From NCBI RefSeq assembly GCF_947179515.1, contig NC_067483.1, positions 88,573,835 to 88,637,834 on the forward strand: DNA of 64,000 nucleotides, given 5' to 3'. The notes under the pieces are model-generated. The model was not told the DNA's origin and ran no database searches. It saw only the letters and a list, made by a program, of their open reading frames with translations. Both the position numbers and the translations under genes were made by a program. Below are positions 1 to 12,236 of the stretch, piece by piece. Position 1 is the first letter of the stretch. Each line of letters begins with the position of its first letter. The DNA comes from Apodemus sylvaticus. Its lineage: Eukaryota; Chordata; Mammalia; Rodentia; Muridae.

Positions 1-30
1 CCGTGACCTGGAGGATGGAGGCCTGGAGAG
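1..30 (+). CDS. Ephx1: Ephx1 copy A, 3' part of coding exon 7 (partial)
   Basis: The window opens inside an exon. These bases are identical to 31590-31619, the end of the seventh coding exon of the complete copy, and encode RDLEDGGLER with the last Arg codon split across the intron. A GTGAG donor follows at 31. The rest of this gene copy lies to the left, so I cannot say whether copy A is a full gene or a 3' fragment. Confidence 0.85.
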
Positions 31-1394
31 GTGAGAGCCCACCACCTTTCTGTCAGACCTGATCCCCAGGCTCTGCCTCTCGGCCTGACATTCTATCCCT
101 GTCTCCAGGCACCCCACCGGCAGCCAGCAAGCTTCTTCAGGGCTCAGGAATGGGGAGGCAGACGCAAGACAGGGCCAGGGACTTGTTCAGCCTCCTACTT
201 ACTGATGAGAAAAAATACATGTGCCAGGAAGTGCCCAAAGCAGCAAATGCCCTCTGTGTCAGAACAACTGAGCCCTGACACTTGGGCCCTATACAGCCCG
301 TGAGCTCTGTGGAGAGCCATGGGAGGGGACAGAGCTGAGAGAGTGCATGGTGTGAGGGTGACTGCTGTGTCCTCTGACACAGTGCTGTGTCACAGGAGTT
401 TAGCCTGATGCCAAGCTCCTTTTTGTCACTGTCACACTGAGGGGCAGAGACTGCAAGGCTTCTGGGTCAGGTGTCCACTCAGAGCCTGGATCCACAAAGG
501 CAGCGCTTGGGTGAGAGAGTGTACGGAAGAGAGTTCCGTGTGGTCTGTTGGTCTGTGGTACATATCATAGAAATATGAGAAGCAGCATCTAAGGATCTCT
601 GTCTACAGAGAAGAGACAGGAAAGGACAGAGGGACAGACAGATTAAGAGGACAGAGCCCAATAAGAGCCCCAGTCCTACAGGCCAAAGCAATGTGACCAG
701 TTTCCGGGTGCAGGACTGAGAAGGGAGAGGAGAGGAGATGGGGGTGGGGAGGGCAGCATGTAGAAGAGGTAACCTTAGACCAGATAATTCAGTCAGCCCT
801 GGGAAGAGGAGCTAACATGGCCAAGGAGGCAGATGTGGTAATTCACTGGCAGATCACAGTTCCTGTGGGGCAGAAAAACCTTGAAATCCTAGACCCAGAC
901 ACAGTGGACACTGGTGTCTTCTAGACTAAGATGTTCTCAAGAAGGGTGGCAAGGGAGCTTGGGCTGTGGTAGACCCGCGGTCCTTCAGAACATAGGCAAT
1001 GTTGAGACCTTTGGAGGAGTCAGCAACTGGGATTGAAAGAGTCACCAGGGTTAGGAGGTCACATAGAGCTCACCACAGTTAGGACTCAGAGGACCATAGG
1101 CCTGAAACACTGATGTCAGCGAATGTCATAGAAGGGACGAGGGCATCTGCAGTGGCCAGCCTAAAGCCAAACACAGCGGCTCTTCTACAACAAAGACAGC
1201 TACAGGGGAAGGCTGGAGCTGTTCTCTGTGGAAGGCCACACCCCTGGGTGGCAGGTGTAAGTCATCAGTCCTTCTCTGGGCTCCCACATGTGAGAGCTAG
1301 GCATTGTCTGATGTGGTGACCCTGAAGGGGGCAGCCCTTTGTCCTTGACGGCCATAGCTTTCACTGAGTCTGGACATCCTGTGTGTTTTCCCAG

Positions 1395-1520
1395 GAAATT
1401 CTCCCTGCAAGATCTGCTGACTAACATCATGATCTACTGGACCACAGGAACCATTGTCTCCTCCCAGCGCTACTACAAGGAGAACATGGGCCAGGGCCTC
1501 ATGGTGCATAGACATGAGAG
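1395..1520 (+). CDS. Ephx1: Ephx1 copy A, coding exon 8 (active-site Tyr374 present)
   Basis: This 126-bp exon follows a pyrimidine-rich CCCAG acceptor and ends at a GTTAGC donor. It encodes the segment from KFSLQDLLTN to MVHRHER, residues 347-389 of the microsomal epoxide hydrolase numbering. Codons 373-374 are TAC TAC (Tyr-Tyr), so the proton-donor Tyr374 of the family is present. Relative to the complete copy at 32984-33109 there are 8 nucleotide differences, 6 of them within about 30 bp around codons 373-382, giving four amino-acid differences (373, 374, 378, 382). The reading frame and splice sites are intact, so this does not look like a decaying pseudogene exon. Confidence 0.9.
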
Positions 1521-1933
1521 GTTAGCCTGGCTGAGCAGGGAGGGGGACGCTGGGGCTGGGGGCTGGGTACCATCTGTCCTTTAACTCGGGGAAGAATTGA
1601 TGGACACCAAACGTCCTGAGTATCCACTCCTTCAGGGTCCTGGCCTGTGTTCAGGCACTTTGGGATTCACAGGCCTATACAGAGACCCTCAGGGGAGAGC
1701 AAAGAGATAGCCCAGCAAGGTGTGCCTCAGTGGTTGCCCATGCCCTGCTGGGTGGCCCTCCCTGGCAGAGAAGGTCCCTAATGAATGAAAAGGAGGGAAT
1801 GTAATGGGAGGGTGTGGAAGCCCTTGACATTATGACTCCATAGGACCTAGCAGAGTCCTCCCCAGGCCCCGAGTCCTCTCTGGAAACAGGAGAACACAGC
1901 ACCTCAGCCTCCCCTCATCCCTCTTCTCCACAG

Positions 1934-2138
1934 GATGAAGGTCTTTGTGCCCACCGGCTTTTCTGCCTTCCCTTCCGAGATAATGCATACCCCAGAAAAG
2001 TGGGTGAAGGCCAAGTACCCCAAACTCATCTCCTATTCCTACATGGAACGTGGGGGCCACTTTGCTGCCTTTGAAGAGCCCAGGCTTCTGGCCCAGGACA
2101 TCCGCAAGTTTGTTTCCCTGGCTGAGCTGCAGTCATGA
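1934..2138 (+). CDS. Ephx1: Ephx1 copy A, terminal coding exon 9
   Basis: The exon follows a CTTCTCCACAG acceptor and runs 205 bp to a TGA stop. It encodes MKVFVPTGFS through the C terminus FVSLAELQS, residues 390-456. The charge-relay Glu404 (FPSE) and the general-base His431 (RGGHFAAF) are both present. It differs from the other copy at four nucleotides (residues 408 Thr versus Ala and 452 Ala versus Thr, plus two silent changes). Together with exon 8 this gives an intact C-terminal half of the alpha/beta-hydrolase fold. The enzyme hydrates epoxides of xenobiotics and lipids at the endoplasmic reticulum membrane. Expression of this copy is unknown. Confidence 0.9.
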
Positions 2139-2345
2139 CGCTGGACACCACCCATGGCTCTAGCAGGAGCCCTGGTTCCTCCCGAGTCACACTTATGGAA
2201 GATGGCCCCTTTCTGCGGAATAAGCTTGTTCCCTGAGCACACTGGGGGACCCTGACTTAAACCCCACAGAGCTGTCTCTCAGCACCCCATATGCTTCACC
2301 CCACTACATAGCTGTGTTGAGCTACTTGGCTTTTATGATAAATGG
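2139..2345 (+). other. Ephx1 copy A 3' UTR
   Basis: This segment is collinear with 33741-33947 after the complete copy, with high identity. No canonical AATAAA is visible. A GATAAA variant at 2337-2342, in the context TTTTATGATAAATGG, is conserved in both copies and is the best poly(A)-signal candidate. Confidence 0.5.
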
Positions 2346-4177
2346 ATTGATTTCTAAGAATGTATGGACCAAATGCCATGTGTTTCTTCAATATCCACAC
2401 GGGCCTTCCCTTCTGAAAGAGAGTTGCCGTGTGCTCCCCACCCCTGTCTTGGAGAGTCCTGCTGGCCCTCTGAACTTGGCCCTGCTGCCTAGGGCAGAAT
2501 CACAGTTGGGTGTCTCCAGCGGTCAAAGCCATACCTCACTAGGCAGCCTCAGAAGACCACTGACACCTGTTGGGCCACTCAGAGTACACAGGGCACTGGG
2601 AGCAAAGGTTGTTTTGCTGGTAACTGTCTGTGAAAAAGATCAAAGTATCCCAGCCTGGCCATGTCTCCAATGAGCCCAGAGTGATGGACAAGGCTGTGTG
2701 TGGTCCCATGGTGCTCTCGCTGAGGCAGAGAGGAGGATTCCCCTGTGTCTCGCTCTCTTCCACTAGAGCAGGGCCTCTCCCTGCAATGATCGTATGTCTC
2801 AGGTATTCCCAGAGGCATCATGGAGGACGATCTTAGCCTAACGTGGAGAACGAAGCACCAGACACACCTTCCTGGTGCTGCCTTCTGGGAGATTCCCGCT
2901 TTATATGGGAAACCAGGCTGGCTGTGGAGATGAGCATGTGTCAGCCTTACCTCCTGCCTGGCACAGGCTGAGAATGGGGGCTCTCCCAACCCCTCTGACC
3001 CCCTCTGTGGCTGTTGAAGGCCCTCAGGTGTCCCTGGGTAGTAATGGTCTCTGTGGATTTTCTCATCAGGGCCCTCGTGGGGTTGGCAGGGCCTCAGATG
3101 TGCTTTAGTAGTGACGGTATCTGGAGACCTTCTCATCAGGGACTTGTCCAAGGATAGACTGTTCTCAGAAGAGTCTCTGACCTCAAGGAGCTATCAGCTG
3201 GGAAGGCCAAGGCTGCTTTCCTGCCCTGGGTAGCAGCCATTCCTGCTCTGAGGTCCTGGGGTTCAGAGACTCAGCCTCTCCCTATCGCAACATCTGAAGG
3301 CTAAAGAAGAAGAGGCCCAGGAAGGAAAGGAGTCCTGGGGTCTCCTGGCATCTTATCTGGCACTTCCCTCTGTAGCAAATGCCAAATAAGAATCCTGAAT
3401 TCAGAAGGGCGTGTGTTTGCCGCCCCCTTGTGGCCATCAGAGGACCTCACACGGGCTCATGAACAGCCAGTGACTAAGTTTCAGGCACCCACTGAACCTT
3501 CTGTTGTGAATGTACTGAAGGCCCAGTTCTCCAGGTAGTGGGTCTGAGAGATGGCCAGTGAGGAGGGCAGTACAGCCCAGGGAGTGGGCACCCATCCCGC
3601 AAAACTGCCACTTTACCTACAGATGAAGTCTTTAGATTCCCAACAGATAGACACATGAAACCCCGGATCCTTATACATCACCTCCCGCACACAGTGACTG
3701 GGTCTAGCACAGTGTGTAGCTCTGCCATAGAAGAGGCAGGGATTTCTTTTTCTTCCTCATAAGTCTGTGGATCAAAGGTTTTGTCTTCAAGGGTCTCGCT
3801 CACATTCGATATCTTTTTCTTTCTTCATATGTCAAAAACATTCACTTTTCACGTAATGGGATCTGTTTGAAGTCCGCCTTGGCGGTCTGAATGCCACGTG
3901 ACTGCCATTGGGGACAGCAGTAAGTGGAATAATGGCCCCCGGCCCCAAGCACTGGCCGCTGGTTCAGTTGACAGTAAGAGGACGGCAGGAAGCTAACCCC
4001 GTGTGGCTGCAGGGAGCATGCTTCACACAGGGCGGGGTGGGGGGCACAAAACTATCTACAGTGGCTGATGTGTGAGCGCACTCAAGAGTTTATTTCTAAA
4101 AGGAGATACAAATTTGAAAGAAAACCAAACCAAGCCTATCTGTAGAATACATGATCCTATCCTTAAAAGACTCTGAA

Positions 4178-4385
4178 GGGGGCGAGAGGGATGGCTCCGC
4201 AGCTGAGAGCACTGGCTGCTCTTCCAGGAGGACCTGCTTCCCTCAGCACCCACAGGACAGGTCACAACCTTTGGTGACTCTACTTCCTGGGGATCTGACG
4301 CCCTCTTCTGGCCTCTGAGGGCAACCAGCACACGTATGGTATACAAACATATGAGGGCAAAAGTTGTATACAATAAAAAAGTGAA
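4178..4385 (+). mobile_element. B2/B3-type SINE
   Basis: It has a tRNA-derived head of the 'agggatggctc...gagagcactggctgctcttcc' type, the body motif 'ctcttctggcctctgagggcaac', and an A-rich end. It is diverged from young B2 copies. Boundaries are approximate. Confidence 0.7.
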
Positions 4386-4526
4386 ACTCTTTTAACTTGA
4401 TAAAAACGTTCAGCAAAGCACAGGAGACAAAAGCAACAGATAAAGCAGTCGCTTTCCTATGTGTCAATAACAAACTTGAGAAAGGACTCATACTCCATGC
4501 ACAATAGCTTTTAAAAAGTAAAATGG

Positions 4527-4757
4527 TGGGGCTGGAGAGGTGGCTCAGTGGTTAAGAAGGCTGCCTGTTTTTCTATAGTTTCAAATTCACAACATCCATA
4601 TGGTGACTCAGCCATCTGTGACTCCAGTTCCAAGAGATCCAATGCCCTGTGTGCCTGCTGTGGGTACCTGGCATATGTGTGGTGCACAGACATACAAGCA
4701 GGCAAATCACCCATATACATACAAGAGTAAAATTTTTAAGTTAATTAAAAAACAAAA
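4527..4757 (+). mobile_element. B2/B3-type SINE
   Basis: It starts with the typical GGGCTGGAGAGGTGGCTCAG head and ends in an AT-rich tail. It lies about 140 bp after another SINE of the same class in the same orientation. Confidence 0.7.
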
Positions 4758-6593
4758 TAGGAAAAAAGTATATAAATGTAACTCTTGAGGGATTTTCTTT
4801 CACACACTCACGTGAGCACACAGACACCCCAGCTCTCAAATAACATGCAGGACATTTCTTTTTTAAATATTTAACATATATACATAATATATCTACAGAC
4901 ACACCAGAAGAGGGCATCAGATCATATATACATAGTATGTTGTAACATAATATAAACCTAAATCTGTGTCAATATAGAAAGTCCATACCAAATGTAAAAA
5001 TAATTGGCCTGTTGATGCTCTTTGGTCTACAGGTATATCAATATTCTACCCTTTATTTATCATTCCTGTGTCCCCACGTTTTGTCCTTTCATCCCTTCCC
5101 CCCCACTTTCCCCTTATCATTAGGTAAGAGAGAAAGGAGAAAGAAAAGTAAAAGAGAGAAATATTCCCCAAATATTGCCATGGACCACCCTAGCTGGGTA
5201 TGGGGGTCCCTGGGATGAGGGTTCTCGAAGTCCAGGTGGGTAAGGATTCAGTGGTGACAAACAGAAACACAGAGGCAGTTTGAATCTGAGTGTATTTTGC
5301 AGCTCTCAAACGGGATTTTATACATTAAATCAAACATGACACAACTCTTAGAAACCATATCACTGGTGAAACAGTTGTGAATACCAACAAGAATCACTTG
5401 GCACAGTAAAATACAAAAATCATCTAAGCATTACATCTCTGAACTACGTGTTCAGTGAATCACAAACCGAACAGGTGATGTCATCATCAGAAATATAACA
5501 ATTCTAAAAGAATATATTCAATAGGGTGGTTGTCCAAGGTTAGTGGCATATTCCAAGGAACAGGTTAATAAATCTTTATGGTCAGTGCTCTTAACTGCTG
5601 AGCTAACTTTCCAGCCCCTATGATTAATTATTGCTTAACATCTAATACCTGATTTTTTATAAATCTTCAAAGCATAAGTTTTAACTATTTTAATTATTTC
5701 TAATTAAGGCTTTCTTTGCCATATACCAAAATCCACTTCTGATGACACACGTGCAGCCATATGAAATTCTACTGTTGGGAAAGTTTTTATCATAATAATT
5801 TTGTACACGATTTGAAAAGTAAAGTGTTGCTTTTCCTGGTGATAAGGTCATGTTAGTGACCCATCTCAAGGGGTGATTTCGTACCCATTAGTCTTGTTTC
5901 AGATCATGGTCTAGGCTCCCAGGAACCTGTATGTAAGAAAAGAAATGAAAGAAAGCATAAAAGAAAAATTGACATGAGAACTAAGACTCAATTGTTTTCA
6001 CAACCAGTTCCAGGAGACCTCCTTCTTTTGAAGTCTAATGCCTTAGTCTGTGGAACTTGTCACACAGATTCTCCTGGAGTCGGGGTGGCAAAATGTAACA
6101 GCTCTTACTTTGTTTCCTCCTTGACTGAGGCCATTAGCAACTTGTAACCAACTCCCCTAAAACAACAACAAACACTCATCACCCAAGACCAAAACCCACC
6201 CACTCTGCTTTATGGGAATTGGTTGACATTCTCTTAAAAACTGCTTCCTACTGTCTGGGGGTGTCATATTTTTTGGAGGCCCAAAGAAAATTGGGATATT
6301 GGCCAGCCTTAAGAAAGCTAGCTTTGATTAAACGGTTAATATAGTCTGAGGCTGGATGAAGCAGAATGCTACAATAAACATGCCTCAGTGTCTCAACATC
6401 CTTTTGGCATCCAAAAGGGTAAATCTTGGCAGGGCCTCTTAATGTCATTGGTGTCTATAAACATAAACTTTAACTGGAAATATACATTTAGCCAATGTAT
6501 GGAATGTCCAATGTGCACAATTTAGCTAAGCATGACTCTTTGCTCTCTGTTCAAGTAGGTAAAGCATCTGTTTTTCTTTTATAAGTTAGTTTG

Positions 6594-6768
6594 GAGCCGG
6601 GTGGTGGTGGCATATGCCTGTAATCCCAGCACTCCAGGAGGCAGAGGCAGGTGGATTTCTGAGTTTGAGGCCAGCCTGGTCTACAGAGTGAGTTCTAGGA
6701 CAGCCAGGGCTACACAGAGAAACCCTGTCTCAAAAAACCAAATCCAAACAAACAAACAAACAAAAAAG
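6594..6768 (+). mobile_element. B1 SINE
   Basis: This is a 7SL-derived element with a GCCGGGTGGTGGTGGCATAT head, the 'aatcccagcac' A-box/B-box region, 'gaggccagcctggtctacag', and an (AAAC)n tail. It is close to full length. Confidence 0.9.
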
Positions 6769-8874
6769 TTAGTTTGGACTGTATAACCAAACTGTAATAT
6801 AAATTTTTATCTATGTCATTTGAAAGGATGGCATGATAAATCCTGAGGATTTTTAGAGCCAACAAGATTTGTTGGCTATGCATAGTTGATTGAAGTTCTG
6901 GCTGGAGACATTGTCACATCGCAGCCCACCTCAGAGCTCTTCCCATATAAGGAGATCAGCAGCATGTTACCTGTTTTGTTGGACTTCTTGATTTCTTTCA
7001 TATCTGCAGTCAGGGTCTGCAGGGGGTCTTCCCCGGTCAAATCTGATTTTTATTAATTTTGAAGGGATCCATAGTTACCTTTTCCTGTTGAAACAAGAAC
7101 ATATTCTCTTTCCCCAAGGTAACATATTTCCTACCTTCCATTCTGATGTTATCCTATATATATAGGCTGATCTAAATCATCAGTCCTTTTAAATTCCAAT
7201 GTATTTTAGCAGTTATGTTATTCATCTCATTGACATTTTAAAAATATAAAGTCAATAAACATTATTTAACAGATCTCTGGGAGAATCTTCGTCTCCCCTT
7301 CCATGAGCATTTTCTTTAAAGTCCTGTTAGATGGCTTTACAACCACTACAACTCCTTGAAGGATTCTAAGATATATCTGTAACATTTTTAAGCCATAACT
7401 TTTTTAAATTGTTGTAATTTGTTGGATACATATCCTGAAGAATCATCAAAGGCATTACGGAGACTGTCCCAACCTCTAATAAGTGTGCAATCTCAGCATC
7501 AGCCTCTCCAGAGATTATAGCAGGTGCCCATTGAATTTTTAATGGGTATCAATTACATGATTATTAATATACACATATATCTTAATTCTCCAAAGTCTAT
7601 CAAATGAAACATATAAACTATTATATGACATTGTTCTAAAGCATCATTAAGTAGAATCCAGATTCTTAATTCAGAATAGTGCATCTCTATGGGCTGCTAT
7701 TCTAATTCCTCTGGCCTGTGTGAATTTTTATCATCTGGAAATTACCTTTTCTGCTGTTACTGTAGGGCCCAGATTGGGATTAAAGGTGCCACTCCCACAC
7801 TTCTTTCCCCTTCTGGTGCCTTCCACTAATAGTTCCTCCTCTTTCTCCTGCTCTTCCTCCTCCTTTTCCTCCTCCTCCTCTTCTTTGTTTAGACGGCTTT
7901 CTCTGCATAGCCTTGGTTGTTTCTGTGATGTATTGACTTATATTCCTCTAGGCTTAATCCAATGGTATGGCTAGGTCGTAGTTTAGTTTTTTGAGGAAAC
8001 TTCTTTATACCGATTTCCATGGTGGCTGCATTTGTTCCAATTCCAGTCCTCAGTGTATAAAGATCCCTTGTCAGTTTTGATCATTGTTTCCTGAGCTATT
8101 AAAGAATATTCATTTGCATGAATTATAGCTTCTTCATGAATCTGTATGGCTCTCTGACTATTCCACCCTTGAGACAACAGGTCTCAAGGTCAACAGCAGG
8201 CCAACGCTGGCTGCTATTCCAGGATACTCCAGAATACCACTTACTACTGCTCTAAAATAAGGAGTGGAGGTTGCCGAACTAACACGCTACAGTCAGACCT
8301 GCTCTGTAGTCCGAGATCATGAGTCTCAATGGCCCTTCCTTGAGCAAAATACTAACATTGTCATCTTGATTAGAACGTAAGAGAACAGTTTGAATCACGT
8401 GGGATCTGTGACCTTGCCGTCCACTCTGCCTTCACTGGGGCGGATTGGAAGATGATGCTTTCCAAGAAGCTGCACCCATGGCAGCCTCAAACTGAGGAAA
8501 GTATTAGAATATGCTGTGTTGACCCATGCACACACACTCAACATGAAGCTACTCATGAGGAGACCTAGTGAGACATTGATAACAACTAATAATCCAGTTG
8601 AGTGTTGACAGCTCTGTTCTGTACCGCGGTGTCGGCAACACTGGAGCTGAGCTTTGAGACTGTTATTAAATGAAGTCAGGCTTGGACACAGCTCTGAGGT
8701 TCTGTGATAATCGCCTCCCAGCTGAGCACTTCTAGGTGACTAACAGGCACCTAGCATATACAGTTTGACGCAGTGGACTAAGGAGTAGCTTATGACATGG
8801 GCGTGGGGGTGGAGCAGGACACTGGGACCTTATCTTGGCATTCAGAATGGCATGAGGTTTTAAATGAATTATTT

Positions 8875-9505
8875 CTGAAGTTTCAGGTTGCAGTTTTCCC
8901 ACACACAAAGTTCCACACAAAAGCAGACTACCGGGCAAAGCTGGCACGGGCCACGCTCACACCCTGGATGCCCTTTCCTTAGATGGGGCTCCAGCAATGA
9001 TCTGTGGGCACCCTGTCTCTGGGTCACTGAGGTTCAGTTTGCTGTCTGACGTCCAGAGTGTAACTGCCCTGTGCACACAGCAGATGAGATGAGTCATTGG
9101 GACTGTGCCGTGTACAAAGGAAGGAGTGAGGACTCACGCCCAGGCTGTCCTGCCTCCCCCAAGGGCTCTGGATGCTCTTGTGCACAGAGCTCCATAGGCC
9201 TGCTGCTTCAAGAGGGCTCAAGGTGCCAGCACTGAGCCCTGGAGAACAGCAGAGCATGCTGGGACAATTCTGCCCAGGAGAGTGAAAGGCCTGGCTCGTG
9301 TCCCCAAGGAAAACAACAGCAGTGTTTTGGTCTCTCCCTGCTGCGGTGATGTGGAGGGCTGACTTTCAAGTTCGCTGGGCAGGTCGGCCATCTTTCCTGC
9401 TGCCCCTGATTGCTGCTCTCCTGATGACATCATGCAGAACTGTTCTTTTTTGCTTCCAGGACCTGAGAGCTGGGTCTGAAATGACAGTGGCTGTCTTTGC
9501 TGATG
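8875..9505. other. Distal segment of left duplicate, no gene seen
   Basis: This is the counterpart of about 34990-35622 and the outermost recognisable part of the duplicated flank. Short ORFs on both strands show no family resemblance and are not conserved as frames between the two copies. Confidence 0.6.
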
Positions 9506-10990
9506 TGGTGCAGCTTCCAGAACTATGGAGATGAGATGGCTCCCAGCCTTTCCCACATCTCTCCCTCAACTGGCCCTGCAAAGCCTAACCTACAAGTCTG
9601 TACAGGGCCTGGGGGAGAGGCCCTGCCATTCTGCAATGAAGGTTGCTCACTGCTCTGCGGATTCCTTGACTCTAGGGGGAGCTACTGAGTTCTGAATCTT
9701 CTATGTCACTAACCTGCTGAGCCAGACACTTGTCCTGTAGGTGTCTCCACCTCCCTGTCCTCCACACAGGGTGGCCCAGGTGACAGGTGGGTTGTCAGAA
9801 TGTGTGGGACACCCAAGACAGAGGAGCTTGCTGGGCTCCTGTAGAGGGCTTTGTACCAGGATGGATGGTGGGCAGGGAGAGGCAGAGGCTGGGCACTGCG
9901 TCCTGAAGGCAGTGGAGGGGGCCTCACCTCTGCAGGCCTCTATCCTGCAGGCAGTGGTGGTCCTGGATAGACCAGGTGGAGAACTTTCCTAAGATGTAGG
10001 CAGCCAGTCCCACGGGAGAGTCATTCAGAGCACAACCTGGGTGGGAGGGAGGGAGGGAGGGATTCAAGCCTGGCCCCAGAGAGTATGGGACTCCAGGTCA
10101 GAGACATGGGGCTGGATCAGAGTGATGCCGGGGGCAGAAGCTCTGTTTCCAGCACAGCCTTCCCCTATGCCACACATCTGGAGCCCATGTAACATCAACA
10201 GAGCACCGCAGTAGGGCAGAGTCAAAAACATTACCATCCAGGTGCTCATCTGCTGGACAAGAGAGTTTGCTGGTGGATGACAAAAGCCAATCACCATGTC
10301 ACACCTGTGGTATGATCCAGTCTTTGCCAAAGTGGGGCTAAGATCAATCACATCAGAGCTCAGGGTACGGAAGGATCTGGAAAGGTCTGGTATGAGGCAA
10401 GAGTTTGGCAACAACACGAAGCAGGAGCCTTTTTAGGCGAAATCTATTCTGGGGAGCACAGAAAAGAAACCTAGCTGGAGACCTGACCTGTCTGGGAGCT
10501 GAGGCCACCAGATAGCATCACAAATGGTATAGAAAGCCAGAAACTTGGGCCCAGTAGAAGAACCTATCCTGCAAGCACCAGGTCCAGCACAGGTGTCAGC
10601 CCTGCTAGAACGCATAGGATTGTCTTAGTGGGCTGGCGTCGAAGGTGAACTCAAGGCTAGAACTGGCCTCTTTGAACATTTGTGCCCTGAGGAGGCTTTG
10701 TGCTGTAACACTCTGGTAACTATGGTACTAGGTAGATAGTGAGTGAAGGCCGCACTCCCGAGCTTGACACTAAATAGCGTTTAGTGCCATCTGCCCTGGG
10801 GCATTACCTGCCCTGTTTCCTCCTCCACAGGCCACTTGTCCTATCTTCAGGTTCTGTATATTGTGCCACAGGAAAATAGATTTGGTTTTGAAGTATCAGG
10901 GTCCTGTTCGCTTTGGCCTCTCCCAGATGTGTCTGCCTCTGGCTATGCTCTCCCTTTTACCTACAATAACCCTTTTCCTCTACCATACAG
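9506..10990. other. Unique intergenic sequence
   Basis: Apart from a short GGGA run near 10045, I see no repeat, RNA gene or convincing coding exon. The ORFs are short and lack recognisable motifs. Confidence 0.5.
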
Positions 10991-10997
10991 TCTTTCT

Positions 10998-11170
10998 TTT
11001 CCTTCCTTCCTTCCTTCCTTCCTTCCTTCCTTCCTTCCTTCCTTCCTTCCTTCCTTCCTTCCTTCCTTCCTTCTTTCCTTCCTTCCTTCCTTCCTTCCTT
11101 TCTTTTTCTTTCTTTCTTTCTTTTCTTTCCCCATTCTTTCTTTCTTCCTCCTTTTCATTCTTCCTTTCTT
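10998..11170. repeat. (TTCC)n / (TTTC)n microsatellite
   Basis: About 100 bp of nearly pure TTCC repeats is followed by TTTC-rich sequence. It produces low-complexity ORFs (poly Ser-Phe-Leu-Pro) that are artefacts. Confidence 0.95.
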
Positions 11171-11174
11171 CCTG

Positions 11175-11359
11175 TTGTGTTTTATAAAATGATAGAAGAG
11201 AGGGAATATATTTGGTAGAGGGAACTATGGTGTGGTGGGGGAGGGGTGCCTCTGCAGGCCCAAACTGAGGCATCCCTTCCCCCTGAGGGACCAGCCATGC
11301 AACAATGGTATTTTATAGAGTGGAGTTTGTTCAGGACATGGGGAGGGGAGTTGAGAGAA

Positions 11360-11403
<44 letters not shown>

Positions 11404-11545
11404 CCAGGCCATGTAGAGAGAGAAATGAGGGAGGGGAATGAGGAGGGGGAAGAGGGTGAGGGAGCAAGAGCACAAGAGAGAGAGGAGGAACAAGCAGTTC
11501 CTTTTATAGTGAGTCAGGCTGGTAACTGTGGGGCAGAGCCTAGAC
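11175..11545 (-). mobile_element. LTR-like element, minus orientation, with (GA)n
   Basis: Read on the minus strand this segment has a core promoter-like 'ctcactataaaagg', a (CT)n tract, the 'tgtcctgaacaaactcc' region, and a 'ggtccctcagggggaagggatgcctcag' block. The same parts in the same order occur on the plus strand at 12845-13285. It is probably a solo LTR of a rodent endogenous retrovirus; I do not name the family. Confidence 0.55.
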
Positions 11546-11559
11546 TAAATGCCAACACT

Positions 11560-11700
11560 CCCTCCTTCCCTCCCTCTCTCCCTCTCTCCCTCCCTCCTTC
11601 CCTCTCTCCTTATCTCCCTCCCTCCCTCTCTCCTTCCCTCTCTCCCTCCCTCCATCCTTCCCTCCCTCCCTCCTTCCCTCTCTCTCCCTCCTTTCTTCTT

Positions 11701-11753
<53 letters not shown>

Positions 11754-11755
11754 AA
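11560..11755. repeat. (CCCT)n and (CT)n pyrimidine tract
   Basis: Nearly 200 bp of strand-asymmetric pyrimidine sequence (CCCT/CTTC units, then about 45 bp of pure CT). The ORFs within it on both strands are repeat artefacts. Confidence 0.95.
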
Positions 11756-12047
11756 ACTTTAGGAGGTACAACTTAGCTAGAGGAAATAGGTCATCAGGAT
11801 GAGTCCCGGGGGACCATAACACAGAGTAAACTCTTCCTCCTTTAAATTGATTCAGTCTGATCATATTTGGTCATAGTAACAACAAAGAGTATCTAATACA
11901 AGTTAAGATTTCTTTAGCAAGACATTGTTTTTCTTTGACCAGTAGAAGTACACATTTGGCCCTGTGAGGACAGCTCTAAGTGACAAGTTTTGCCTTGTGT
12001 GTGTGTGTGTGGGGGGGTATTCTTTGTTGTTTTTTGACATTAGGCAG

Positions 12048-12236
12048 GCTAGCTGGCTGGTTCAGAGATTCTAAGAACGCTCTTGTCTCTTGTTTACCAT
12101 TTCCCCACAAGTGCTGGGATTAGGATGCCCATGCTACCTGTCTGGCTTTTAATGAGGCTCTGAGGAATCCACTTAGGGTCCGCACGCTTGTGTGACAGAT
12201 GCTTTTACCCACTGAGCCATCTCCCCAACCCTTGGA
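12048..12236 (-). mobile_element. B4/B2-related SINE, reverse orientation
   Basis: The minus strand begins with GGTTGGGGAGATGGCTCAGT, a tRNA-derived SINE head, followed by '-ggtaaaagcatctgtcacac-'. It is diverged; subfamily is uncertain. Confidence 0.6.

Larger units (their letters stand above)
2840..7580. other. Non-genic, repeat-rich block unique to left duplicate
   Basis: I see no gene here. It contains B2/B3 SINEs near 4178 and 4527, a B1 at 6594, AT-rich sequence, and stretches around 5200-7560 that look like old LTR-element sequence on the minus strand but that I cannot name. It has no counterpart in the right duplicate, so it was inserted into one copy or deleted from the other. Confidence 0.5.
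1..9505 (+). repeat. Segmental (tandem) duplication, left copy: Ephx1 3' end and flank
   Basis: Blocks of this region align in order with 31590-35622. Bases 1 to about 2840 match 31590 to about 34440, about 7580-7930 match 34573-34978, and about 8875-9505 match about 34990-35622. The left copy carries about 4.7 kb (2840-7580) and about 0.9 kb (7930-8875) absent from the right copy. Homology stops near 9505/35622. The left boundary is outside the window. The last exon differs at about 2% of sites and exon 8 at about 6%, so the duplication is fairly young or has been homogenised. Confidence 0.85.

Noticed and set aside
2579..3151. 190-codon minus-strand ORF
   Set aside because: It overlaps the duplicated Ephx1 3' flank, and the matching right copy does not keep the frame.
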